A stretch of 7,069 nucleotides of DNA from Hyphomicrobiales bacterium. GTDB taxonomy: Bacteria; Pseudomonadota; Alphaproteobacteria; Rhizobiales; Rhizobiaceae. A program made the position numbers and the translations under genes. Shown piece by piece: positions 1-5,528 of this stretch (positions are counted from its first letter, which is position 1; each line of letters starts with the position of its first letter). A model generated the notes under the pieces. It searched no databases. It was not told where the DNA came from and saw only the letters and a list, made by a program, of their open reading frames with translations. The stretch covers positions 1 through 7,069 of the forward strand of contig JAALLB010000093.1 in the NCBI GenBank assembly GCA_011087745.1, given 5' to 3'.

Positions 1-35
1 ATTCATAGCCCACCCTTATCAGAGATAAATCCTGA

Positions 36-332
36 AATCAACTTGGCATTACCAACCAAATTGGTAATATTCATCAACGTATGCCAGTGATCATTAAGCC
101 AAATGACTTTGAGCGTTGGCTGGACTGCAAAACCTGTGAACCTCGCGATGTAAATGATTTGATGAATGCAGTTGAAGACGATTTTTTTGAAGCAATCGCA
201 GTGAGTGACAGGGTAAACAAAGTAGCAAATACCGGACCAGATGTGCAGGAATCAGGGGTTGCAGAAGCGGTTGCACCAAAAGCTGCGAAGAAAAAGCAAA
301 AACCCGAAACAACGCAAATGGATTTGTTTTAA
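36..332 (+). pseudogene. 3' remnant of an SRAP/YedK-type SOS response-associated peptidase
   Basis: The reading frame encodes NIHQRMPVII followed by FERWLD, the C-terminal signature of the SRAP family. These proteins form a covalent thiazolidine link to abasic sites in single-stranded DNA and work in the SOS and replication-damage response. The histidine of the IHxRMP block (codon 72-74) corresponds to the catalytic His of E. coli YedK. It lies upstream of the first ATG (81), so that ATG falls inside the conserved core and is unlikely to be the native start. In-frame stops at 6-8 (TAG) and 33-35 (TGA) close the frame, and no other frame in 1-80 continues the family sequence. The N-terminal catalytic Cys and most of the domain are therefore missing from this frame. 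The tail is Lys/Ala-rich and ends QMDLF. Its stop overlaps the exporter start by 1 nt. It is either a truncated gene or a gene frameshifted just upstream. Family call good; broken status probable. Confidence 0.7.
48..68. repeat. 8-bp perfect inverted repeat at the edge of SRAP homology
   Basis: ATTACCAA (48-55) and TTGGTAAT (61-68) are perfect inverse complements around a 5-base loop. The repeat sits where recognisable SRAP sequence begins, just after the in-frame stop at 33-35. It may be chance in an AT-rich stretch. Confidence 0.4.
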
Positions 333-940
333 TGCTCCTGGGATTTCTTGCAGGTTTTGGGCTTGGCCTTTCGCTGATTGTTGCTATTGGCGCGCAAAAT
401 GCATTTATCTTGCGCCAGGGTATTTTGCGCCAGCATGTTTTTATACTGTGTCTAATTTGCGCAGTTGCTGATGCAGCTCTAATTGCGATTGGTGTTGCTG
501 GTGTTGGTGCAATCATTGAAAGTTCACCAAATTTGGTAACAGCCATAAGGCTGTTGGGTGCTGCCTTTTTGTTTTGGTATGCATGGGTTGCCATTCGCCG
601 TGCAGTGTCACCCCAAGCACTAACAACCAATGGAACAGAAGGCACTGGTTTGAAAGTTGCGCTTGCGACTTGCCTGGCTTTTACGTTTCTAAACCCGCAT
701 GTTTATGTCGATACAGTGTTGTTGGTTGGCGCATCTGCGCCGCATGATGGACCTGCTCGTCTGGCCTATGCGATAGGCGCTATTCTTGCTTCCTTTATAT
801 GGTTCTTTTCATTGGGATATGGGGCTCGACTGTTGGTGCCTATTTTTGAAAAGCCACATTCTTGGCAGATCCTCGACATCATTATCGCGGTGGTGATGAT
901 TATTATCGCCATATCATTGCTCAGCCCACTTCTGACTTGA
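332..940 (+). CDS. LysE/ArgO-family amino-acid exporter
   Basis: This encodes a 202-residue inner-membrane protein of the LysE/ArgO/RhtB superfamily, which exports basic or other amino acids (L-lysine and L-arginine for characterised LysE and ArgO). Six hydrophobic stretches are visible at about residues 2-20, 36-62, 68-91, 107-134, 144-168 and 180-201. The motif GAQNAFILRQG (from residue 20) and NPHVYVDT (from residue 121) are the hallmark sequences of the LysE/ArgO branch. Length matches the family (about 200-210). The ATG at 332 overlaps the preceding TAA in a TAATG arrangement, so translation is probably coupled to the SRAP remnant; only a weak GGA (320-322) serves as ribosome site. Substrate cannot be decided from sequence, though LysE/ArgO-like basic amino-acid export is the best guess. 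No T-rich terminator hairpin follows the stop. Confidence 0.85.
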   Translation: MLLGFLAGFGLGLSLIVAIGAQNAFILRQGILRQHVFILCLICAVADAALIAIGVAGVGAIIESSPNLVTAIRLLGAAFLFWYAWVAIRRAVSPQALTTNGTEGTGLKVALATCLAFTFLNPHVYVDTVLLVGASAPHDGPARLAYAIGAILASFIWFFSLGYGARLLVPIFEKPHSWQILDIIIAVVMIIIAISLLSPLLT

Positions 941-983
941 CGCGCTGGAGCATTTGTTTATTAACTTATGCCATGAACACCAC

Positions 984-1020
984 CTTAATCATGTCTTCAT
1001 TCAAGACCTGCATTATTAAG
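984..1020 (+). other. Possible RNA hairpin downstream of the exporter
   Basis: CTTAAT (984-989) can pair with ATTAAG (1015-1020), and inside it GTCTT (993-997) pairs with AAGAC (1003-1007) around a 5-base loop. The two helices are separated by an asymmetric internal loop. No T-tract follows, so this is not a standard intrinsic terminator. It could stabilise the exporter mRNA 3' end or be incidental. Confidence 0.3.
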
Positions 1021-1032
1021 TGCATTATTAAC
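1009..1032 (+). repeat. Two tandem copies of a 12-bp unit
   Basis: TGCATTATTAAG (1009-1020) is followed immediately by TGCATTATTAAC (1021-1032), identical in 11 of 12 positions. The first copy also forms the right arm of the hairpin starting at 984. Two direct copies could be slipped-strand duplication or a pair of binding half-sites on roughly one helical turn. Confidence 0.6.
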
Positions 1033-1043
1033 TAGCGATTCGC

Positions 1044-1091
1044 TGGTCTGGTCATTCTTGCTTTTTTCAAAATTTGAAACGTCCCAGACCA
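1044..1091 (+). repeat. 8-bp inverted repeat framing the cysS promoter region
   Basis: TGGTCTGG (1044-1051) and CCAGACCA (1084-1091) are perfect inverse complements separated by 32 bases. The spacer contains a separate 15-bp palindrome. The outer arms could form an RNA stem if transcription starts upstream, or be half-sites of a DNA-binding protein. Confidence 0.45.
1065..1079. promoter_or_regulatory. 15-bp palindrome, operator-like
   Basis: TTTCAAA-A-TTTGAAA is a perfect inverted repeat of 7-bp arms around one central base, 44 bp before the cysS start. It overlaps the tentative -35 hexamer TTGAAA (1074-1079). Such a position suits a repressor site, but no specific regulator consensus was recognised and AT-rich palindromes arise by chance. 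Confidence 0.35.
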
Positions 1092-1102
1092 AGGGGTAAC
1101 TT
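1074..1102 (+). promoter_or_regulatory. Tentative sigma70-type promoter for the cysS-cimA operon
   Basis: TTGAAA (1074-1079) resembles a -35 box (5 of 6 to TTGACA). After exactly 17 bases, TAACTT (1097-1102) is a poor -10 (3 of 6 to TATAAT, including the first two bases and the last). It would start transcription near 1109, leaving a leader of about 15 nt with GGAAAA (1115-1120) as a weak ribosome site. Alphaproteobacterial -10 elements are loose, so this is a suggestion only. Confidence 0.3.
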
Positions 1103-1122
1103 TATTTGAGTTTTGGAAAATT

Positions 1123-2508
1123 ATGTCCGAATTGAAGCTTTACAATACACTGACCCGCAGCAAGGAAACCTTCACGCCAGAAGATGACAAGAACGTTCGC
1201 ATGTATGTTTGTGGGCCAACTGTTTATGACTTTGCGCACATTGGTAATGCGCGTCCAGTGATTGTATTTGATGTTTTATATCGTTTGCTTCGCCACAAGT
1301 ATGGCGCGGAAAATGTTATCTACGTGCGCAATATTACGGACGTTGATGACAAGATTAATGCACGCGCTCTACGGGACCATCCTGATTTGCCGCTGAATGA
1401 AGCCATTAGAATTGTTACAGAAAAGACGGCAACACAGTTCCATGCAGATGTGAAAGCGCTTGGATGTTTGGAGCCGAACCATGAGCCACGTGCAACAGAA
1501 CACATTGATGGCATGGTCTCAATCATCCAAACATTATTGGATAAAGGTCACGCTTATATTGCAGAAGGCGATCAAGGCAAAGAAGTACTGTTTCGTGTAA
1601 GTTCCATGGAAAAATATGGGGAGCTTTCCAATCGCCTTGGCAAGCTTGAAGAGCAACAAGAGGGTGCTCGGGTGGCAGTTGAAAGCCATAAGGAAAATGC
1701 CGGTGACTTTGTGCTCTGGAAGCAATCCAAGCATGATGAGCCGGGTTGGGGTGAAACGTTCAACGGTGAGAAAATTCATGGCCGTCCAGGATGGCATATT
1801 GAATGTTCTGCCATGTCGGAAGCCTTTCTTGGAAAGACGTTTGATATTCACGGCGGCGGGCTTGATTTGATTTTCCCGCATCATGAAAATGAAATTGCCC
1901 AAAGCTGCTGCGCCTATGGTACCGACAAAATGGCAAACTATTGGATGCACAATGGGTATGTGCAGGTTGAAGGCAAGAAGATGTCCAAATCTGATGGGAA
2001 CTTTGTGACCATTCATGATTTGCTGCATACCGAAAAATTTGGCGGGCGAAAGTGGCCGGGTGAGGTTTTGCGTTTGGCAATGTTGATGACGCATTACCGT
2101 GAGCCGATTGATTTTAGTGTGAAGCGGCTGGAAGAGGCTGAGAATATTATTGTGAAGCTTCGCCGGCGTGTTGGGGAAGATGATAATGGAAATGTTGCAG
2201 AACTATTATCTGCTCTTTTAGACGATGTGAACTCATCTGAATTTATTTCTAAGCTAAATGGGTTGTCAGGGAATTCTTTATCAATCGCATTGGATCTCAT
2301 GGGTGTTGGTTTTTCTGAAGTTGAGGCAAAACTGGACAATGCGTCAATTGATGCTGCAATCTTACAGCGGCTTGATTTCTTTGCTGCAAAAAACTTTGCA
2401 GAAGCAGACCGTATTCGTGATGGACTTTTGGAGCAGGGGATACAGCTTAAGGATGGCAAGGACCCGGAGACGGGTGAGCGGGTGACGACTTGGGAGGTGA
2501 AGCGATGA
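1123..2508 (+). CDS. cysS: Cysteinyl-tRNA synthetase (CysRS)
   Basis: A class I aminoacyl-tRNA synthetase that charges tRNA-Cys with cysteine using ATP in the cytoplasm. Its 461 residues match the family length. The HIGH motif appears as HIGN at residues 39-42 inside VYDFAHIGNARP, and KMSKS at residues 286-290. The cysteine-selecting zinc site is complete: C30, C228, H253 and E257, equivalent to E. coli C28, C209, H234 and E238. The C30-C228 interval is about 17 residues longer than in E. coli, an insertion I associate with alphaproteobacterial CysRS. The C-terminal anticodon region (FAEADRIRDGL, then DGKDPETGERVTTWEVKR) is typical. The ATG at 1123 is preceded by a weak GGAAAA at 1115-1120 and gives the expected N-terminus (LYNTLTRSKE). 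It is the first gene of a four-gene operon and overlaps the next start by 4 nt. Confidence 0.97.
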   Translation: MSELKLYNTLTRSKETFTPEDDKNVRMYVCGPTVYDFAHIGNARPVIVFDVLYRLLRHKYGAENVIYVRNITDVDDKINARALRDHPDLPLNEAIRIVTEKTATQFHADVKALGCLEPNHEPRATEHIDGMVSIIQTLLDKGHAYIAEGDQGKEVLFRVSSMEKYGELSNRLGKLEEQQEGARVAVESHKENAGDFVLWKQSKHDEPGWGETFNGEKIHGRPGWHIECSAMSEAFLGKTFDIHGGGLDLIFPHHENEIAQSCCAYGTDKMANYWMHNGYVQVEGKKMSKSDGNFVTIHDLLHTEKFGGRKWPGEVLRLAMLMTHYREPIDFSVKRLEEAENIIVKLRRRVGEDDNGNVAELLSALLDDVNSSEFISKLNGLSGNSLSIALDLMGVGFSEVEAKLDNASIDAAILQRLDFFAAKNFAEADRIRDGLLEQGIQLKDGKDPETGERVTTWEVKR

Positions 2509-2513
2509 GTAAA
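2491..2513 (+). repeat. 23-bp direct repeat, copy 1 (cysS/GFA junction)
   Basis: Identical over 23 bases to 2952-2974, 461 bp downstream. It contains codons for WEVKR and the cysS stop, the GGGAGGTGA Shine-Dalgarno, the ATGA stop/start overlap and the codons for MSK of the next protein. Identity ends at both sides apart from scattered matches. Confidence 0.9.
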
Positions 2514-2969
2514 TTGTTTACAGGAGGCTGTCAGTGCGGTGCACTTCGCTACCAAGCAAAAGTTCTTGGCCGAGCTTCCATTTGTCATTGCCGTATGTGC
2601 CAAAAGGCATTTGGCAATTGTTTCGCGCCATTGGTGGAAGCCGAAGGCTTTGAATGGGTGCGTGGGCAACGATCAATTTTTGCATCTTCGAATTTAAGTA
2701 GTCGCGGGTTCTGTGGCAATTGCGGGACGCCAATTACGCTTGAGACTGGGGAGGTTGTTGAACTTGCAATTGCAACTCTCGATGATCCGTTGATTGTGAA
2801 AATTGAGTATCATGCCAATACTGAAGACCGACAAGATGCTGTTTTGCAACTTGATAAAATACCTGAGGCAAAAACAGAACAAAAAATAGAAAATGATGAG
2901 TGGAACTCTAGGATTATTTCCTATCAGCATCCAGATCACATCACGGATACCTGGGAGGTGAAGCGATGA
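2505..2969 (+). CDS. GFA/CENP-V-like zinc-binding protein
   Basis: A 154-residue protein of the GFA family (named after Paracoccus glutathione-dependent formaldehyde-activating enzyme, whose enzymatic role is disputed). The full cysteine set is visible: C9 and C11 (CQCG), C27, C29 and C32 (CHCRMC), and C70 and C73 (CGNCGTP). By analogy with Gfa, C9/C11/C70/C73 hold a structural zinc and C27/C29/C32 the active-site zinc. The start at 2505 is chosen because it gives the standard MSKLFTGGCQCG N-terminus and lies 7 nt after a strong GGGAGGTGA (2492-2500). A start 15 nt upstream would add MGGEA read from that ribosome site. It overlaps cysS by ATGA and cimA by ATGA. Its C-terminus, DTWEVKR, copies the end of CysRS because of the flanking 23-bp repeats. 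Substrate unknown; most homologues are uncharacterised. Confidence 0.9.
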   Translation: MSKLFTGGCQCGALRYQAKVLGRASICHCRMCQKAFGNCFAPLVEAEGFEWVRGQRSIFASSNLSSRGFCGNCGTPITLETGEVVELAIATLDDPLIVKIEYHANTEDRQDAVLQLDKIPEAKTEQKIENDEWNSRIISYQHPDHITDTWEVKR

Positions 2970-2974
2970 GTAAA
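2952..2974 (+). repeat. 23-bp direct repeat, copy 2 (GFA/cimA junction)
   Basis: Perfect copy of 2491-2513. Here it encodes the last residues and stop of the GFA protein, the Shine-Dalgarno for cimA, the ATGA overlap and the first three CimA codons. The codon before it differs only synonymously (ACC here, ACT in copy 1, both Thr). Confidence 0.9.
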
Positions 2975-4558
2975 GAACGTATCTATCTATTCGACACCAC
3001 GTTGCGTGATGGTCAGCAAACGCCGGGTGTGGATTTTTCTGTTCAGGACAAGATCGTCATTGCCCAAATGCTGGATGATCTGGGTATTGATTTTGTTGAA
3101 GGTGGTTATCCGGGTGCAAATCCGACGGACACGGAGTTTTTCTCAAAGAAACGCACACAAAATGCCCGTTTTGTGGGCTTTGGCATGACAAAACGTCCAG
3201 GTGTTTCCGCGTCAAATGACCCGGGACTTGCAGCACTTTTGCAGTCTTCAACGGATGCAATTTGTTTTGTTGCGAAAGCATGGGATTACCACGTTAAGGT
3301 TGCGCTTGGCACGACGAATGAAGAGAATCTGGAATGCATTACCCAGTCAGTAAAGGCTGTTGTTGATGCAGATCGCATGGCCATGGTGGATTGCGAACAT
3401 TTCTTTGATGGATATAAAGCCAATCCGGAATATGCACTGCAATGTGCGCAAGCTGCTTATGAAGCTGGAGCGCGTTGGGTTGTACTTTGCGATACTAATG
3501 GCGGTACGCAGCCACATGAAGTTGAGGCAATCGTTGCAACCGTTCTGGAGAAAATTCCAGGTGATCATGTTAGCATTCATGCGCATGATGATACAGGGCA
3601 AGCGGTTGCCAACTCACTTGCCGCTGTTCGTGCAGGTGCTCGCCAGATCCAGGGTACGCTGAATGGCATTGGTGAACGTTGTGGTAATGCTAACCTGATT
3701 GCGATAATCCCAACTTTGGCGCTTAAAGAGGCCTATGCCGACAAGTATGAAATTGGTGTTAGTGCGGAGAAACTTTCTGAATTTACGCGTTCCTCACATC
3801 GCTTCGATGAATTATTAAACCGTGCTCCTGACCATCAGGCTGCATATGTGGGATCATCAGCTTTTGCAACGAAGGCTGGCATTCATGCGTCAGCGATTTT
3901 GAAAGAACCGGAAACATACGAGCATGTGAAGCCTGAAAGTGTCGGTAATCATCGCCGATTGATGGTTTCTGATCAGGGAGGAAAATCGAATTTCATCGAC
4001 ATGCTGACAAAGCGTGGTCTTGAAGTGGACAAGAATGATCCCAATCTGGATTCGCTTATTTCAATTGTTAAAGAACGAGAAGCATCCGGGTTTGCCTATG
4101 AAGCAGCCGATGCAAGTTTTGAACTACTTGCCCGCAGGCATCTGGGAACAGTTCCCACATTTTTTGGAATCGATAGCTTCAAGGTGCAGGTTGAACGGCG
4201 CTACAATGCCATTGGCGATGTAATCACGGTTTCTGAAGCCGTTGTGAAACTGAGTGTTGATGGTGAAAGTCTTTTATCGGTTGCGGAAGGGCACGGTCCT
4301 GTTAACGCGCTGGATAATGCCTTACGCAAGGATCTTGGCAAATATCAAGCGCAAATAGATGACCTGGAATTGGTTGATTATAAGGTGCGTATTCTAAATG
4401 GTGGTACCGAAGCGATTACGCGCGTGCTGACAGATTCAATCGACCGTGAGGGAAGTCGCTGGACGACAGTTGGAGTTTCCGACAACATTATTGATGCATC
4501 CTTTCAGGCGCTTATAGACTCAATCAATTACAAATTGATGCGGGCTGGTGTTGAGTGA
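2966..4558 (+). CDS. cimA: (R)-citramalate synthase
   Basis: A 530-residue enzyme of the isopropylmalate/homocitrate/citramalate synthase family, long CimA subgroup. CimA condenses acetyl-CoA and pyruvate to (R)-citramalate, the first step of a threonine-independent route to 2-oxobutyrate and isoleucine. The TIM-barrel part (about residues 5-275) begins FDTTLRDGQQTPGV, with R14 and D15 as catalytic and metal residues. The HxH metal pair is H205 and H207 (HAHDDTGQ), and N241 in GERCGNAN completes the metal site. Residues about 400-525 form the LeuA-type regulatory dimer domain, where end-product feedback acts in relatives. The ATG at 2966 lies inside the GFA stop (ATGA) and 6 nt after GGGAGGTGA. 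Subgroup members are sometimes annotated as 2-isopropylmalate synthase; the DGQQTPGVDFS and EGGYPGANPTD sequences favour CimA. The substrate assignment comes from family, not from direct evidence. Confidence 0.93.
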   Translation: MSKERIYLFDTTLRDGQQTPGVDFSVQDKIVIAQMLDDLGIDFVEGGYPGANPTDTEFFSKKRTQNARFVGFGMTKRPGVSASNDPGLAALLQSSTDAICFVAKAWDYHVKVALGTTNEENLECITQSVKAVVDADRMAMVDCEHFFDGYKANPEYALQCAQAAYEAGARWVVLCDTNGGTQPHEVEAIVATVLEKIPGDHVSIHAHDDTGQAVANSLAAVRAGARQIQGTLNGIGERCGNANLIAIIPTLALKEAYADKYEIGVSAEKLSEFTRSSHRFDELLNRAPDHQAAYVGSSAFATKAGIHASAILKEPETYEHVKPESVGNHRRLMVSDQGGKSNFIDMLTKRGLEVDKNDPNLDSLISIVKEREASGFAYEAADASFELLARRHLGTVPTFFGIDSFKVQVERRYNAIGDVITVSEAVVKLSVDGESLLSVAEGHGPVNALDNALRKDLGKYQAQIDDLELVDYKVRILNGGTEAITRVLTDSIDREGSRWTTVGVSDNIIDASFQALIDSINYKLMRAGVE

Positions 4559-5469
4559 GGGAGCCGCAAACTGAAGAAGAAAAATCATCCCGGGCGGGTT
4601 TCTTTTATGCATTGACGGCCTTTTTGTTATGGGGATGTCTTGCGCTTTATTGGAAAGCCACTTCGCATATTGATGCGGTGGAGGTCACAGCCCACCGGGT
4701 GCTCTGGTCTTTGCCTGTTGCCGGAGTGATTTTGTGGTTCATGGGACGCACAAATGATATTATGCCAACGCTTAAATCACCCAGAAAGCTTGGCATACTG
4801 TTTTTTACCTCTCTCCTGATCAGCTTCAACTGGGGTATTTTTATCTGGGCAATATCAGTTGATCGGACGCTTGAAGCTGCAATGGCTTATTACATAAACC
4901 CGTTGGTGAGTGTTGCCATGGGTGTGGTGGTTTTGCGGGAGAGGTTTAATCGATTGCAATTGGTGGCCATCCTGCTTGCGTTTCTGGCGGTGGTGATCTT
5001 AACGATAATGCAGGGTGTGTTGCCTTGGATTAGCATATCGCTGGCATTTACCTTTGCGCTGTATGGTCTCATACGCAAAACAGTAGATGTTGGACCCACA
5101 CAAGGGTTTTTGGTTGAGGTGATATTGATCTTTCCAATTGCATTGATCTATATATTTTGGCTTTTTGCCAATGGTCAGCTAGCGTTTGGGAGTACTGGCA
5201 ATCTTGACGTGTTCTTGATGATGTGTGCAGGTCCTGCGACCGCCGTGCCGCTTATTTTATACGCCAATGGGGCGAAACGTTTACGACTTTCTACCATTGG
5301 TATGATGCAATACATTGCACCGAGTATTATATTCTTCATTGGACTTTTTGTATTTGGAGAAGAACTCAAGAGGCCGTTGCTGATCGCCTTTATTTTGATT
5401 TGGTCAGCTCTGGTAATCTATTCTTGGTCGATGTTCTCAAACAGCGCTAAACAAAAAAAGACCACCTAG
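4555..5469 (+). CDS. rarD: RarD-type EamA-family permease
   Basis: A 304-residue inner-membrane protein of the drug/metabolite transporter superfamily, RarD subgroup (historically linked to chloramphenicol sensitivity; natural substrate uncertain). About ten hydrophobic segments are apparent. Characteristic RarD sequences include FLLWGCLALYWK near residue 18, AHRVLWSLP near residue 46, FNWGIFIWAI near residue 91, AMAYYINPL near residue 109 and GMMQYIAPS near residue 248. The start is a GTG at 4555 that overlaps the cimA stop as GTGA. No in-frame ATG lies before the first membrane segment, and only a weak purine stretch precedes the start, so translation probably depends on coupling to cimA. 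The last codons (KKTT and stop) coincide with the U-tract and stem of the opposing strand's terminator. Co-transcription with cimA hints at amino-acid or metabolite export, but this is inference. Confidence 0.9.
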   Translation: MREPQTEEEKSSRAGFFYALTAFLLWGCLALYWKATSHIDAVEVTAHRVLWSLPVAGVILWFMGRTNDIMPTLKSPRKLGILFFTSLLISFNWGIFIWAISVDRTLEAAMAYYINPLVSVAMGVVVLRERFNRLQLVAILLAFLAVVILTIMQGVLPWISISLAFTFALYGLIRKTVDVGPTQGFLVEVILIFPIALIYIFWLFANGQLAFGSTGNLDVFLMMCAGPATAVPLILYANGAKRLRLSTIGMMQYIAPSIIFFIGLFVFGEELKRPLLIAFILIWSALVIYSWSMFSNSAKQKKTT

Positions 5470-5484
5470 TTAGGAAAGGTGGCC
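5453..5484 (-). terminator. Intrinsic terminator of the minus-strand operon
   Basis: Read on the minus strand, GGCCACCT (5484-5477) pairs with AGGTGGTC (5467-5460) in an 8-pair stem including one G-U wobble. The loop is 9 nt and seven U follow (complement of A at 5453-5459). It lies 31 bp past the phosphodiesterase stop. The plus-strand reading has no T-tract after the stem, so it should not end the rarD transcript. The stem and U-tract overlap the rarD 3' end and stop codon. Confidence 0.8.
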
Positions 5485-5490
5485 AAGTTG

Positions 5491-5528
5491 TGGATTGAAC
5501 CTTGGGGGTAGGGGATTAGTTCAATCCA
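5491..5528. repeat. Perfect 10-bp inverted repeat over the phosphodiesterase stop codon
   Basis: TGGATTGAAC (5491-5500) and GTTCAATCCA (5519-5528) are perfect inverse complements around an 18-base loop that is G-rich on the plus strand (GGGGGTAGGGG). The right arm encodes the last residues of the minus-strand phosphodiesterase (GLN), whose stop lies in the loop. It could form a hairpin in either transcript and may protect mRNA ends between the convergent genes. Confidence 0.65.

Larger units (their letters stand above)
941..1122 (+). other. Intergenic region between exporter and cysS, leader and promoter region
   Basis: This 182-bp gap has no convincing ORF or RNA gene. It contains a hairpin-forming stretch at 984-1020, two tandem 12-bp repeats (1009-1032), a small AGCG/CGCT hairpin (1034-1044), a longer 8-bp inverted repeat (1044-1051 with 1084-1091) and, in its loop, a 15-bp palindrome (1065-1079). 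No T-box specifier or GGTGG-type antiterminator was recognised, and none would be expected in an alphaproteobacterium. The gap most plausibly separates the exporter transcript from the cysS operon and holds the operon's promoter. Confidence 0.6.

Noticed and set aside
81..332. Independent 83-residue protein starting at the ATG at 81
   Set aside because: The conserved SRAP block with its catalytic His continues upstream of this ATG, so it is an internal methionine.
94..645. Long open frame on the minus strand across the SRAP remnant and exporter (about 183 codons)
   Set aside because: It lies antisense to clear LysE-family and SRAP coding sequence, and its translation has no recognisable domain and a composition typical of an antisense shadow.
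941..1122. T-box or other riboswitch upstream of cysS
   Set aside because: No specifier loop, antiterminator core or T-tract terminator was seen, and T-boxes are not typical of Alphaproteobacteria.
2490..2504. Earlier ATG for the GFA gene adding MGGEA
   Set aside because: It would be read from within the Shine-Dalgarno sequence itself. The start at 2505 gives the family-standard N-terminus and mirrors the cimA junction.
1534..2669. Two long minus-strand open frames under cysS and the GFA gene (1534-2094 and 2094-2669)
   Set aside because: Both are antisense to proteins with complete catalytic motifs, and their translations show no family signature.
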